Positions 1-8,009 of a stretch of 31,084 nt of DNA are shown here, one piece after another. The stretch spans positions 1 through 31,084 of the forward strand of contig JBOGWX010000133.1 of the NCBI GenBank assembly GCA_050694055.1. Reading direction: 5' to 3'. The notes beneath the pieces are model-generated. The model searched no databases. It saw nothing but the letters and a program-made list of their open reading frames with translations, and was not told the DNA's origin. Source of the stretch: WHSV01 sp050694055. Lineage in GTDB: Bacteria > Actinomycetota > CADDZG01 > WHSQ01. A program made the translations under genes and the position numbers. Position 1 is the first letter of the stretch, and each line of letters opens with the position of its first letter.

Positions 1-117
1 ATGCGGTCCATGCGGTCCATGCGGTCCATGCGGTCCATGCGGTCCATGCGGTCCATGCGGTCCATGCGGTCCATGCGGTCCATGCGGTCCATGCGGTCCA
101 TGCGGTCCATGCGGTCC
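1..117. repeat. 9-bp tandem repeat, 13 copies, at window edge
   Basis: Thirteen perfect, uninterrupted copies of ATGCGGTCC fill the first 117 bases and the array probably continues beyond the window. The unit is a multiple of three and is open in several frames (Met-Arg-Ser on plus; Gly-Pro-His, Asp-Arg-Met or Thr-Ala-Trp types on minus), so an open frame through it is no proof of coding. It lies just downstream of the dprA stop (51 bp away). Complete lack of divergence between copies suggests recent slippage expansion, or an assembly artefact at a contig end. Perfect periodicity is directly seen; function is unknown. Confidence 0.95.
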
Positions 118-168
118 ACTGGCGCACCGCATGTACCACATGATTTGGCGATTCCCGGAGAGAGACCC

Positions 169-1119
169 TCAGGCTCGGCCGTTCGTCAGGGCTGCACGCA
201 GCCTGGCGCCCGTTCCGGTGAGCTCGTAGGCCCCGTTCCAACGTTTGGCGAGGCCGCGAATCTCGAGCTTCGAGAGCGTGAGCAGGACCTGCCCGTGTTC
301 CAGGTCGGTCTCCGCCAGGATGAAGTCGGGAGTCACCGCCGTATCGTCCAACAGGTTCAGGACCGCCGCCTCGGCGTCGTCGATACTCGCCGGGCCTCCG
401 AAGGACTCTTGGTCCACCCACACCATGCCGGGGGCCAGATCGTCGAACACGTGCTGCACCTGCGTAATCGCGGTCGCCTCCATGCACCTGATCAGCTCGT
501 TCGGTCCGGCCGCCACGGCATTGCGAATGCTTCCGGGTACGGCGAAGACCGATCGGTTCGCGTCGAGCGCCAGGCGGCCCGTGATCAAGGCGCCACTCTT
601 TACCGAGCCCTCGACGACGATGACCCCCTGGGAGAGGCCGACGATGATGCGATTTCTCAAAGGGAAGTGGTGCGCGAGGGGGGGCACCCCATTCTCGTGC
701 TCCGAGACAACCGTCCCGACACCATCGATTCTTCGTCGGAGACCTTCATTTCTGCTCGGGTAGTTCAGGTCGCTGCCGCACCCGATCACGGCGATCGTGT
801 GACCGCCCGCTTCGAGCGCAGCGCGGTGCGCCGCCGCATCGATGCCCAGAGCCAAGCCCGAAACGACGACGAAGTTGGCCTCCGCAAGACCACGGGCGAG
901 CATCTCGGCCGCTTCGATGCCCGCAGCCGTCGGCCGTCGTGTGCCCACGACGGCAACCGTCTTGGCGTCCGGGTCGATCTCTCGACCCGAGACGTACAGC
1001 TTGCTAGGTGGTTTGTGGGGGCCGAGCTCGCTCAGGCGCTCAGGCCACTCGCCGGAACCTGGAGCGATGAGGCGCGGGTTGCTGGGTTGGTAGTTCTGCA
1101 GCTTCGGAGGGGCTTTCAT
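169..1119 (-). CDS. dprA: DNA-processing protein DprA/Smf
   Basis: A 316-residue protein of the DprA family, which binds single-stranded DNA entering during transformation and loads RecA; many non-competent bacteria also carry it. The Rossmann-like DNA-binding core shows VVGTRRPT (about 58-64), VSGLALGIDAAAH (86-98), a YPSRN segment (120-124) and the PLRNRIIVGLSQGVIVVEG stretch (153-171), followed by SGALIT and FAVPGS. The C-terminal 80 residues fit the small winged-helix DprA C-domain. It starts with an ATGA overlap on the comM stop, so translation is probably coupled. The first Gly-Ser of the usual GSR/GTR motif is Gly-Thr here, a common variant. The family assignment is secure; active competence cannot be inferred. 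Confidence 0.95.
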   Translation of the reverse strand: MKAPPKLQNYQPSNPRLIAPGSGEWPERLSELGPHKPPSKLYVSGREIDPDAKTVAVVGTRRPTAAGIEAAEMLARGLAEANFVVVSGLALGIDAAAHRAALEAGGHTIAVIGCGSDLNYPSRNEGLRRRIDGVGTVVSEHENGVPPLAHHFPLRNRIIVGLSQGVIVVEGSVKSGALITGRLALDANRSVFAVPGSIRNAVAAGPNELIRCMEATAITQVQHVFDDLAPGMVWVDQESFGGPASIDDAEAAVLNLLDDTAVTPDFILAETDLEHGQVLLTLSKLEIRGLAKRWNGAYELTGTGARLRAALTNGRA

Positions 1120-2639
1120 GCGGCCATCACCAGGCCGCCCGCCTGCAAGCGAAAACTGAGCGCGTGAATCAAATGTTCGCTCGTGACCTCGGTCGCACCC
1201 TGAAGATCGGCCAGCGTGCGCGCAACGCGCAGGAGCCGGTCCACCCCTCGCCCGGTCAGTGCGAGCCCCTCGATGGCGTCGCCGAGCGTCGATCTGGCCT
1301 GCGGCCTCAGACCGACGCCCCTTCTGAAGCGCCCCGTCGGGACGGAGGCGTTCGTGAGGCTCGCTCCCCAGCGCCGGCTCTGGCGCAGACGTGCGGCCTC
1401 CACGCGCGTGCGAATCGCTTCGGACGAGTCTCCCTGCGGAGGACCCATCAGCTCAGCGCGGGTGAGTCTCGACAACATGACGCCGAGATCCATCCGGTCC
1501 ACGAAGGGACCGGAGAGTTTCGACCTGTAGCTCTCTAGGCGTTGTTCCTTGCAGCTGCAGGCTCGCCTTGCGTCGCCGGTGAAACCGCACGGACACGGAT
1601 TCATCGCGGCGATCAGCGAGAACCGCGCCGGGTAACTGACCGAACCGGCGCTCCGTGCGATACGAACGCGACCCGCCTCGAGTGGAACTCGAAGGCTCTC
1701 GAGAACCTCCCCCCTGTAGAGCGGCAACTCGTCGAGGAACAACACGCCATGGTGAGTGAGACTCACCTCACCGGGCCGGGGCAGTCCCGTGCCCCCTCCC
1801 ATGAGTCCTGCCAAGGAGATGTGGTGATGAGGGGCACGGAACGGCCGGTCGGTGACGAGGCCAGAGCACTCGCCGAGGAGACCGGCGACGGAGTAGATCC
1901 GAGTGACCTCCAGGGATTCCTCGAGGGTCATGGCCGGGAGAATGCCGGGGAGCCGGCTGGCGAGCATGGTCTTGCCCGAGCCGGGAGGGCCGCACATCAA
2001 GAGGTTGTGACCTCCGGCCGCCGCGATCTCGAGCGCCTCCTTGGCCGTCGTCTGCCCGCGCACCTCGTTCATGTCGGGACAGGGGGGGCCCATCGCCCGC
2101 GCCGTCCGCCCGACCGGGGGCGGCCGCCAGCGACCCTTGGCCCATTCGATGCACTCGCCCAGCGAGGAGACGGGGATCACCTCGACCCCCTCGACGGCGC
2201 TCGCCTCGACCGCGTTTCCCGCCGGGCACACGATTCCCCTGCGACCGCTCTCCCGGCACGCGATGGCCGTCGCCAGAGCTCCCCTCACCGGGCGCACCGA
2301 CCCGTCGAGCGCGAGCTCGCCCACGACGATCCATTCCTCGAGAGGCTCCCGCGGGATGCGCCCGCTCGCCGCGAGTACACCGAAGGCAAGTGGAAGGTCG
2401 AAGTGCGTGCCCTCCTTGCGCAGAGCCCCGGGGGCCAGGTTTGCCGTGATGCGCTGACCCGGCCAGTTCTCCGAGCTCGAGAGAATGGCCGAGCGCACCC
2501 GTTGTTCTGCTTCACGCACGGTCGAGGAAGGCAGTCCGACGATCGTGAACCGAGGGACGCCGGTACCCACATCGACTTCGACCTCGACGAGATGGGCTTC
2601 GGTTCCGATGAGGGCAACCGATTCGGTTTTCGCAAGCAT
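1116..2639 (-). CDS. comM: YifB/ComM family Mg-chelatase-like AAA+ ATPase
   Basis: A 507-residue ComM/YifB-type protein. The N-terminal ChlI-like domain (about 1-170, with GLPSSTVREAEQRVRSA and NLAPG segments) is followed by an AAA+ Mg-chelatase domain with Walker A GPPGSGKT (217-224) and Walker B VLFLDE (299-304). A Cys cluster NPCPCG...CSC (C349, C351, C361, C363) and FVDRMD follow, as in the family. ComM is a hexameric helicase that promotes branch migration during integration of transforming DNA. The ATG at 2639 is preceded on its strand by GGAAGG. The gene lies between yraN and dprA, the usual actinobacterial order, and overlaps dprA by 4 bp. Full length, with no damage seen. Confidence 0.95.
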   Translation of the reverse strand: MLAKTESVALIGTEAHLVEVEVDVGTGVPRFTIVGLPSSTVREAEQRVRSAILSSSENWPGQRITANLAPGALRKEGTHFDLPLAFGVLAASGRIPREPLEEWIVVGELALDGSVRPVRGALATAIACRESGRRGIVCPAGNAVEASAVEGVEVIPVSSLGECIEWAKGRWRPPPVGRTARAMGPPCPDMNEVRGQTTAKEALEIAAAGGHNLLMCGPPGSGKTMLASRLPGILPAMTLEESLEVTRIYSVAGLLGECSGLVTDRPFRAPHHHISLAGLMGGGTGLPRPGEVSLTHHGVLFLDELPLYRGEVLESLRVPLEAGRVRIARSAGSVSYPARFSLIAAMNPCPCGFTGDARRACSCKEQRLESYRSKLSGPFVDRMDLGVMLSRLTRAELMGPPQGDSSEAIRTRVEAARLRQSRRWGASLTNASVPTGRFRRGVGLRPQARSTLGDAIEGLALTGRGVDRLLRVARTLADLQGATEVTSEHLIHALSFRLQAGGLVMAA

Positions 2640-2722
2640 GAGACCTTCCGCTTCCGGTCTCGTGGAGCGCGGCCGGTTCGAACGCTACCGGCGCGGTGCG
2701 ACAAGAACTCAAAAAGCAGAGC

Positions 2723-3076
2723 TCAAAAAGCGTCGGGAAGATGCGTGACCTCGAGCTCGGACCGGCCGACGAGCACGGCCACGACGTCGAAGCGGACGCG
2801 CACGTCACCGGGGCGGCGGTCCGACATCCAGGCGGCGGCGAGACGCCTGAGGCGGGCCTGCTTCTGATAGCCGACGGCCTCAGCGGGGCCGCCGAAGTAG
2901 TCGGTGCGGCGCGTCTTCACTTCGCAGAACACGAGCAGATTCCCGGACGCGACCACGAGGTCCAGCTCGCCCGAGCGACCGCGCCAGTTGCGATCCAGGA
3001 TCGTGAAGCCCAACTTACGGTACAGGTCTGCTGCGAGAGCTTCTCCGCTCTGACCAAGGGTTCTGCGCGCGTCCAT
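2723..3076 (-). CDS. UPF0102/YraN family protein (putative endonuclease-like fold)
   Basis: 117 residues, the usual size for YraN/UPF0102. It begins with the family signature G-x-x-GE-x-LAAD-x-Y-x-x-LG (residues 7-23), then RNWRGRSGELDLV and FCEVKTRR, which correspond to the E-x-D-L-V and V-E-V-K-x-R motifs of a restriction-endonuclease-like fold. The biochemical function is not established in the family; a role in DNA processing is suspected because it neighbours comM and dprA across Actinobacteria. It is separated from comM by 83 bp without an obvious terminator, so one transcript is plausible. Confidence 0.9.
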   Translation of the reverse strand: MDARRTLGQSGEALAADLYRKLGFTILDRNWRGRSGELDLVVASGNLLVFCEVKTRRTDYFGGPAEAVGYQKQARLRRLAAAWMSDRRPGDVRVRFDVVAVLVGRSELEVTHLPDAF

Positions 3077-3152
3077 GACGAACAGGCTAGCGACGCCCTA
3101 TGACGAAAACGCGACGAAGAACGGGATGAAGAACGCGGCGACGAAAGAAGTG

Positions 3153-3482
3153 CTAGGTCTCGAGCGTCGGGGGTTCGGGCAGGAGGTCGCGCTCGACGAG
3201 CTGCGCCAGCTCTTCGACGTTGAGATCTCTGAAGGTGACGACCTTCACGTGCGACACGAAGCGCGCAGGCCGGTGCATGTCCCACACCCACGCGTCGTTG
3301 AGCTCGACCTCGAACCACACCTTGGCCCCCATGTGACGGGTGTCCACCTTGACCTCGTTGGCGAGATAGAAACGCCGCTCGGTTTCGACGACGAACTTGA
3401 ACATCGGGAGGACGTCCCGATACTCCTTGTAGAGCTGGAGCTCCATCTCGGCCTCGTATTTCTCGAGGTCCTCGACGCTCAT
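3153..3482 (-). CDS. DUF2469 family protein
   Basis: 109 residues matching the actinobacterial DUF2469 family (like Rv2901c): the start MSVEDLEKYEAEMELQLYKE and the internal VVETERRFYLANEV segment are characteristic and highly conserved. No catalytic motif is apparent; the protein is acidic and probably cytoplasmic. It starts with an ATGA overlap on the rnhB stop and lies between rnhB and yraN exactly as in other Actinobacteria. Function unknown; its near-exclusive occurrence in Actinobacteria makes it a useful taxonomic marker. Confidence 0.93.
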   Translation of the reverse strand: MSVEDLEKYEAEMELQLYKEYRDVLPMFKFVVETERRFYLANEVKVDTRHMGAKVWFEVELNDAWVWDMHRPARFVSHVKVVTFRDLNVEELAQLVERDLLPEPPTLET

Positions 3483-4174
3483 CTGGCGATCCCTTCCTCG
3501 GACTGCAGGTCGAACTCTTCTGGGTCCAAGTCTCGCGCCTGATGGGGACGGATAACACCATCCTCATCGGGAAAACCGACGACTCCGAAGAAGCTCCGGC
3601 GGTGGATCTCACAGGGCCCGTATTGCTGGAGCGCCCTCCAATGAGCGCGCGTCCCGTAGCCGACGTTGGTGCCGAACCCATAGCCGGGATAGCGCCTCCC
3701 GTAGCGGCGCATTGCGGCATCGCGCGTCACCTTCGCGATGATCGAGGCGGCGGCCACGGTGCGGGAGACGTAATCGCCCTTCTTGACTCCCAGGTTCGGA
3801 TAGGGCAATCGCCGCAGCTTGAAGCAGTCGAGCAGAACGTAGTCCGGGGTGTGCTCGAGACCATTGAGCGCCCGCCTCAGCGCCTGCAGATTGCACCGCT
3901 GCAAACCATCGCGATCGATGCGGTCGTGGCGCACGCGTACTACCGACCAGGCCAGCGCCAGCTCTTTGATCTGCACCGCGAGTCGCTCACGCTGCAGCCG
4001 TGTGCACAGCTTCGAGTCCTTGAGCCCCTCGAGCGAAGTATCCGGAGGAAGGATCACGGCTGCCGCCACCAGCGGACCCGCGAGCGCTCCCCTGCCGACT
4101 TCGTCGGCTCCGGCAACGCTGGTGAAGCCGGCCTCGAACAGGCGCCGTTCCATGAGCCCGAGAGCCTCGCTCAT
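3479..4174 (-). CDS. rnhB: Ribonuclease HII
   Basis: A 231-residue RNase HII, which cleaves RNA in RNA/DNA hybrids and incises at misincorporated ribonucleotides. The catalytic acidic residues are visible: GADEVGRG (D24, E25), LLDCFKL (D116), and AAASIIAKVTRD (D152), and the family's YGFGTNVGYGTRAH segment lies near the C-terminus. I chose the ATG at 4174, which forms a TAATG junction with the upstream signal peptidase stop. A longer frame to 4216 exists but would overlap lepB by 43 bp, and its extra 14 residues look unlike the family. It overlaps the downstream DUF2469 gene by 4 bp. Confidence 0.95.
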   Translation of the reverse strand: MSEALGLMERRLFEAGFTSVAGADEVGRGALAGPLVAAAVILPPDTSLEGLKDSKLCTRLQRERLAVQIKELALAWSVVRVRHDRIDRDGLQRCNLQALRRALNGLEHTPDYVLLDCFKLRRLPYPNLGVKKGDYVSRTVAAASIIAKVTRDAAMRRYGRRYPGYGFGTNVGYGTRAHWRALQQYGPCEIHRRSFFGVVGFPDEDGVIRPHQARDLDPEEFDLQSEEGIAR

Positions 4175-5181
4175 TAGAGCGTGCCGAAGTCCTCGGGGGG
4201 CCAGATGATGAGCCAAGCTCGACCCACGATCTCGTCCTCTTCGACGGGGCCGAAGACGCGCGAGTCCATCGAGTTGCTGCGGTTGTCACCCATCACGAAC
4301 ACCGTACCGGCAGGCACCCTGCATCCGCTATCCCTGGGCTGGAGCTTCATGCCCTTGCAGTTGCTCGCGGAGATCTTCGTACTGCCCGTGTCCTTGCCGC
4401 CGCTGAGATAGGGCTCGTCGATTCGCTCTCCGTTGACGACCAACCTGCGCGTGTCCCCCTGATAGGAGATGACGTCGCCGCCGACGGCCACGACTCGCTT
4501 GATGAAATCGGTCTCCTCGCCGGTGGGAAGCCCGAGCAGCTCCCGGAAAAAGCTACGCACGTCCTCGCTCCACGGCAGATCGGGAGGCTTCCTCGCCGTC
4601 TCCTGCGCGAACACGATGACGTGGCCCCGGCGCGGCTCCCCCATGCGGTAGCCGACCTTCTCGACCAGCACTCGATCGCCGCGCACCAGCGTCGGGTTCA
4701 TCGACGCGGAAGGGATGAAGAAGGCCTGGACCAAGAAGATCTTGATGACCACCGCGATGGCGAAGGCGAGCACGATGAGGAGGGGCAGCTCCGCAACCTG
4801 CTTCAGCAGGTTGTTGCTCTTCGAGCTCTTGGCGGGCCCGCTCTTTGTGGCGGGCTCGTCTTTGTCGGGCACCTCCTGCGTGGGCGCCTCACGCGTGGGC
4901 GCCTCCTGCGTGGGCGGCTCTTCGGTGGGCCGGCTTTCGCTCGGCAGCTCCTGTCTGCGAGTCTGCTCGACCGCGGGCGCGGGGGCCGCAACCTCAGCGG
5001 TCCGGGCGCCGTTGTCCTCAGGCGAGAGCGGTCTAGCCGCGTCACGCCTCAAGCGCTCGGCCGTGGAGTCCGCGACCGGCGTCAGGTGGCTGTCGGCCGG
5101 CTGGCCCATTGCCTTCAGCCGGGCGATGACCTCCTGTGAGGTCAGGCCGAGCTCTCTGGCTACCTGCTGAACGGTTGTCAT
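4174..5181 (-). CDS. lepB: Type I signal peptidase with N-terminal IF2_N-like domain
   Basis: 335 residues with an unusual layout. Residues 1-48 resemble the IF-2 N-terminal domain (IF2_N: QQVARELGLTSQEVIARLKAMG...), residues about 50-125 are a Pro/Glu/Thr-rich linker with five-residue repeats, residues 131-150 form a membrane anchor, and the rest is a signal peptidase I domain. Catalytic Ser160 lies in FFIPSASMNPTL and Lys228 in DFIKRVVAVGGD; the box GDNRSNSMDSRVFGP (299-312) is intact. It would remove signal peptides from secreted proteins outside the cytoplasmic membrane. No clear Shine-Dalgarno precedes the ATG at 5181, but the N-terminal codons have the same G/C-ending usage as the rest, so the extension is coding. 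It lies 20 bp downstream of a second lepB. Confidence 0.92.
   Translation of the reverse strand: MTTVQQVARELGLTSQEVIARLKAMGQPADSHLTPVADSTAERLRRDAARPLSPEDNGARTAEVAAPAPAVEQTRRQELPSESRPTEEPPTQEAPTREAPTQEVPDKDEPATKSGPAKSSKSNNLLKQVAELPLLIVLAFAIAVVIKIFLVQAFFIPSASMNPTLVRGDRVLVEKVGYRMGEPRRGHVIVFAQETARKPPDLPWSEDVRSFFRELLGLPTGEETDFIKRVVAVGGDVISYQGDTRRLVVNGERIDEPYLSGGKDTGSTKISASNCKGMKLQPRDSGCRVPAGTVFVMGDNRSNSMDSRVFGPVEEDEIVGRAWLIIWPPEDFGTL
4871..4930. repeat. Four 15-bp imperfect tandem repeats inside lepB linker
   Basis: Four consecutive 15-bp units (4871-4885, 4886-4900, 4901-4915, 4916-4930), each ending in a GGTGGGC or CGTGGGC type sequence, encode the Pro-Thr-Gln/Arg-Glu-Ala/Pro pentapeptides of the signal peptidase linker. 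The length keeps the reading frame, so copy number could vary without disrupting the gene. This is a cytoplasmic disordered linker between the IF2_N-like domain and the membrane anchor. Confidence 0.8.
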
Positions 5182-5201
5182 GGAGGGACAGACTAGGGCT
5201 T

Positions 5202-5906
5202 TTAAACGGTTCCGAAGTCGTCTGCGGGCCAGATCGAGAGAAAGGCGCGCCCGACGACCTCGTCGGCGGGGACGGCTCCGAAGCTTCTGGAATCGTCGGA
5301 GTTCCCTCGGTTGTCGCCCATCACGAAGATCTGCCCGGCGGGAACCTGTTGCGGCGCGAAGTCGCTGGTGGCCACCCCGTCCGGCAGATAGGGCTCCTCG
5401 ACCGGCTCGTCGTTGACGTACACGACCCCCTCGCGCCCCTCGATCGTGTCTCCGCCCACGGCCATGACCCGCTTCACGAAGTCCTGGTCCCCGCCGGTGG
5501 GGAATCCGAACAGACTGCGGAACGCGTTGACGACATCCCCGAGCACCGAATCACCTTCGCCCGGCGGAGACAGCGCGGGGTTGAGCGACCGCTCGAACAC
5601 GACCACGTCGCCGCGGTCGGGCTCGCCGAAGCGGTAGCTGACCTTTTCGACGAGGATGCGTTCGCCGACCTCGAGCGTCGGCAGCATCGATCCCGAGGGA
5701 ATGTAGAAGGCCTGGAGCAGGAAGGTCTTGATGAGCAGAGCCAGAGCGAACGCGGCGACCACGAGGACGGGGAACTCCCGCCAGAACGAGCGCCTATGAC
5801 TCTCGTGTTCCGCAGCCCGCGCCTCGCCCCGCCGGGCGGACACTCGATCCTCGGATACCTCCACCGCCGCCGTCGTGGAGCGCCCGGAGGTCTCCGGGTT
5901 CGCCAT
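5202..5906 (-). CDS. lepB: Type I signal peptidase (second paralogue)
   Basis: 234 residues: a short polar cytoplasmic tail (1-43), one membrane anchor (about 45-64) and a signal peptidase I domain with catalytic Ser73 in FYIPSGSMLPTL, Lys145 in DFVKRVMAVGGD, and GDNRGNSDDSRSFG (197-210). It shares the closing WP(A/P)(D/E)DFGT motif with its neighbour, so the pair probably arose by local duplication. The ATG at 5906 forms a TAATG junction with the rplS stop, implying translational coupling to L19. It has no IF2_N domain, unlike the downstream copy. Confidence 0.94.
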   Translation of the reverse strand: MANPETSGRSTTAAVEVSEDRVSARRGEARAAEHESHRRSFWREFPVLVVAAFALALLIKTFLLQAFYIPSGSMLPTLEVGERILVEKVSYRFGEPDRGDVVVFERSLNPALSPPGEGDSVLGDVVNAFRSLFGFPTGGDQDFVKRVMAVGGDTIEGREGVVYVNDEPVEEPYLPDGVATSDFAPQQVPAGQIFVMGDNRGNSDDSRSFGAVPADEVVGRAFLSIWPADDFGTV

Positions 5907-6253
5907 TAAGACTGGCGCTTCTCTTTGACCTTCGCCTTCTTGCCGACGCGGTCGCGCAGGTAGTAGAGCTTCGCCCGGCGGACGTCACCCTCCGTCACGC
6001 GCTCGATCTTGGCGATCATCGGAGAATGGACCGGGAAGGTGCGCTCGACACCGACTCCGAAGGACATCTTGCGGACCGTGAAGGTCTCGGACAACCGGCT
6101 CCCGCGCCGCCGAATCACGATGCCCTCGAAGATCTGGACGCGCTGGCGCTCGCCCTCGACCACCCGCACGTGCACCTTGATGGTGTCGCCCGGGCCGAAT
6201 TCCGGCCGGTCATCTCGCAGATAGGGACGCTCGACGACATCGGTGGGGTTCAT
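5906..6253 (-). CDS. rplS: 50S ribosomal protein L19
   Basis: 115 residues, the standard L19 length. It contains the family core FGPGDTIKVHVRVVEGERQR, VQIFEGIVIRRRGS, TVRKMSFGVGVERTFPVHSP and the C-terminal RRAKLYYLRDRVGKKAKVKE. L19 sits at the 30S-50S interface. The ATG at 6253 is preceded on its strand by GAGGAG at normal spacing. It heads the minus-strand block running through both lepB genes, rnhB and beyond. The trmD/rimM genes that commonly precede rplS are absent here; two tRNA genes lie upstream instead. Confidence 0.97.
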   Translation of the reverse strand: MNPTDVVERPYLRDDRPEFGPGDTIKVHVRVVEGERQRVQIFEGIVIRRRGSRLSETFTVRKMSFGVGVERTFPVHSPMIAKIERVTEGDVRRAKLYYLRDRVGKKAKVKEKRQS

Positions 6254-6305
6254 GTGCGTGGCTCCTCGTAGTTTTCCTGGTTGCGCGTCGAACGGGTGTC
6301 GTTCG

Positions 6306-6381
<76 letters not shown>

Positions 6382-6398
6382 TTGCATTACGGCTGTAG

Positions 6399-6471
6399 CT
6401 GGGGTGCCTGGATTCGAACCAGGACTAACGGAACCAGAATCCGCCGGGCTGCCAGGTTACCCCACACCCCA
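6399..6471 (-). tRNA. tRNA-Gln (anticodon CTG)
   Basis: A cloverleaf on the minus strand: acceptor TGGGGTG/CACCCCA, anticodon stem GCGGA/TCCGT with loop TTCTGGT (anticodon CTG, codon CAG), and T-arm with TTCGAATC. The U1-A72 first pair is the known identity element by which bacterial GatCAB recognises tRNA-Gln. The discriminator is G and CCA is not encoded. It lies 17 bp from tRNA-Glu and 39 bp after the gltX stop. Confidence 0.93.
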
Positions 6472-6495
6472 AGGTCTGGGCGGCTTGCAAGGATA

Positions 6496-6510
6496 CCAGG
6501 CGCAGCCTGG
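6496..6510. terminator. Small hairpin directly after gltX stop
   Basis: CCAGGC-GCA-GCCTGG is a perfect 6-bp stem with a 3-nt loop, adjoining the gltX stop codon and lying between gltX and tRNA-Gln. There is no proper U-tract on the minus-strand side, so it may be a weak terminator or a processing or stabilising hairpin separating mRNA from tRNA. Confidence 0.35.
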
Positions 6511-7953
6511 TCAGCCCACGCCGTCCCGGTGGTCGCGCCGCGCCGACGACGCCCCCGCTCTGATGCGTCGGAGCGACTCGTCGCGCCCGAAGATCTCGAG
6601 CGATTCGAACAGCGGAGGGCTGACGAGCGTGCCCGTCACCGCCGCCCGGATCGGCTGGAAGGCTCGCTTGGGCTTGAGCCCGCGCTCGCTCGCCAAGCCT
6701 CTCAGGGCCTCCTCGATGGCCGCCGTCGTCCATTTCTCCACTGCGTCGAGACGGTCGGCCACCGCGTTCAGGTACTCCTCCTGGCCCTCGATGGCCTTTG
6801 CCGCCTTGTCATCAGGGGTTACCTCAGCGAACAGGAAACGAACCATCGGGGGGGCCTCGGTGAGCCGCTTCATGCGCTCGACCAGCAACGGCGTCACCGC
6901 CTCCAGCGTCGCCCGCCCCTCGTCCGAGTCCGCCGGTATCCCCTCTGCGACGCAGTAGGGCACCAGCAGCTCGGCGAGCTCCGCCGGGCTCTTGCTGCGG
7001 ATGTAGTGGCCGTTCAGCCACTCCAGCTTGTCGACGTCGAAGGCCGCTGGGTTCCTGCCGACCCGATCGAGCGAGAACTTCTCGATCAGGTCCTCCACGG
7101 AAAAGATGTTGGTGCGATCGTCGAAGCTCCAGCCGAGCAGTGCCAGGTAGTTGATCATCGCCTCGGGCAGAAAGCCCCGCTCCCGGTAGGAGCTCACCGA
7201 CACGTCCCCCCAGCGCTTGGACAGCGGCTTGCCGTCCGGCGCCACGAGCAGCGGCAGGTGGGCGAATACCGGGACATCGGTGACCCCGAGCGCCTCTCGT
7301 ATCAGCAGCTGGCGAGCCGTCGAGGCGACGAGGTCGTTGCCTCGGATGACGTGTGTGATGCCCATCTCGAGGTCGTCGACCGTGACGGCCAGCATGTAGG
7401 TGGGACTCCCGTCGGCCCGCTGGATGACGAAGTCGGGAGTCCGCCCGAGATCGGTCGACATCTCGCCCAGCACGGCGTCGCTGAAGGTGATGGTTCGCTC
7501 TGGGGGGACGATGAAGCGGATGGACGGAGCGTGACCCTCGTCGCGGCGCGCCCCGGCTATGGCTCTGTGATCGGGGCGCCTTCCCGCGGCCTGCGCCGCC
7601 TTCCGCTCGGCGTCGACGTCCTCGGGGGTCGCGTAGTCGGGGTAGGCGAACCCACCCTCGACCAGCTTGCCGGCGTACGAGCGGTAGAGCTCGAAGCGCT
7701 CGCTCTGACGGTAGGGAGCGTGGGGCCCTCCCACCTCGGGGCCCTCGTCCCACTCGAGGCCGAGCCAGCGCATGTCCGCCAGCACCGCCTCGTAGTTCTC
7801 CTGGGTCACCCGGCTGGCGTCGGTGTCGGCGATGCGGAGCACGAAGCTCCCGCCGTGATGGCGCGCGAAGAGCCAGTTGAACAGCGCCGTGCGGGCGTTT
7901 CCGACGTGGATGGAGCCCGACGGGGCGGGCTCGATGCGGGTGCGAGTGGTCAT
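6511..7953 (-). CDS. gltX: Glutamyl-tRNA synthetase
   Basis: 480 residues, class I aminoacyl-tRNA synthetase. The ATP-binding signature is in APSGSIHVGNART near the N-terminus (HIGH variant His-Val) and the KMSKS equivalent is GKPLSKRWGD. The catalytic Rossmann domain is followed by an all-helical anticodon-binding region of normal length. It charges tRNA-Glu and, in organisms that lack GlnRS, also mischarges tRNA-Gln for later amidation by GatCAB. The adjoining tRNA-Glu and tRNA-Gln genes on the same strand fit such a role, but specificity cannot be read from the sequence with confidence. Confidence 0.96.
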   Translation of the reverse strand: MTTRTRIEPAPSGSIHVGNARTALFNWLFARHHGGSFVLRIADTDASRVTQENYEAVLADMRWLGLEWDEGPEVGGPHAPYRQSERFELYRSYAGKLVEGGFAYPDYATPEDVDAERKAAQAAGRRPDHRAIAGARRDEGHAPSIRFIVPPERTITFSDAVLGEMSTDLGRTPDFVIQRADGSPTYMLAVTVDDLEMGITHVIRGNDLVASTARQLLIREALGVTDVPVFAHLPLLVAPDGKPLSKRWGDVSVSSYRERGFLPEAMINYLALLGWSFDDRTNIFSVEDLIEKFSLDRVGRNPAAFDVDKLEWLNGHYIRSKSPAELAELLVPYCVAEGIPADSDEGRATLEAVTPLLVERMKRLTEAPPMVRFLFAEVTPDDKAAKAIEGQEEYLNAVADRLDAVEKWTTAAIEEALRGLASERGLKPKRAFQPIRAAVTGTLVSPPLFESLEIFGRDESLRRIRAGASSARRDHRDGVG

Positions 7954-8009
7954 GGCCTCAATCGTAAGCGCCGGCAGGTCCCCGCCGTATGAGGTCTCGG
8001 CGCAGTCAT

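Noticed and set aside
1..117. CRISPR array
   Set aside because: The unit is 9 bp and contiguous, with no spacers; no cas gene is present.
1..1167. Long plus-strand open frame starting with repeated Met-Arg-Ser
   Set aside because: Beyond the 9-bp repeat it runs antisense through dprA; the translation has no family features and the opposite strand carries a clear DprA. High GC keeps antisense frames open.
4174..4216. Longer rnhB start at 4216
   Set aside because: It would overlap the signal peptidase gene by 43 bp; the TAATG junction at 4174 and family alignment favour the shorter form.
6382..7992. 536-codon plus-strand open frame
   Set aside because: Antisense to gltX and running through a tRNA gene; no recognisable domain.
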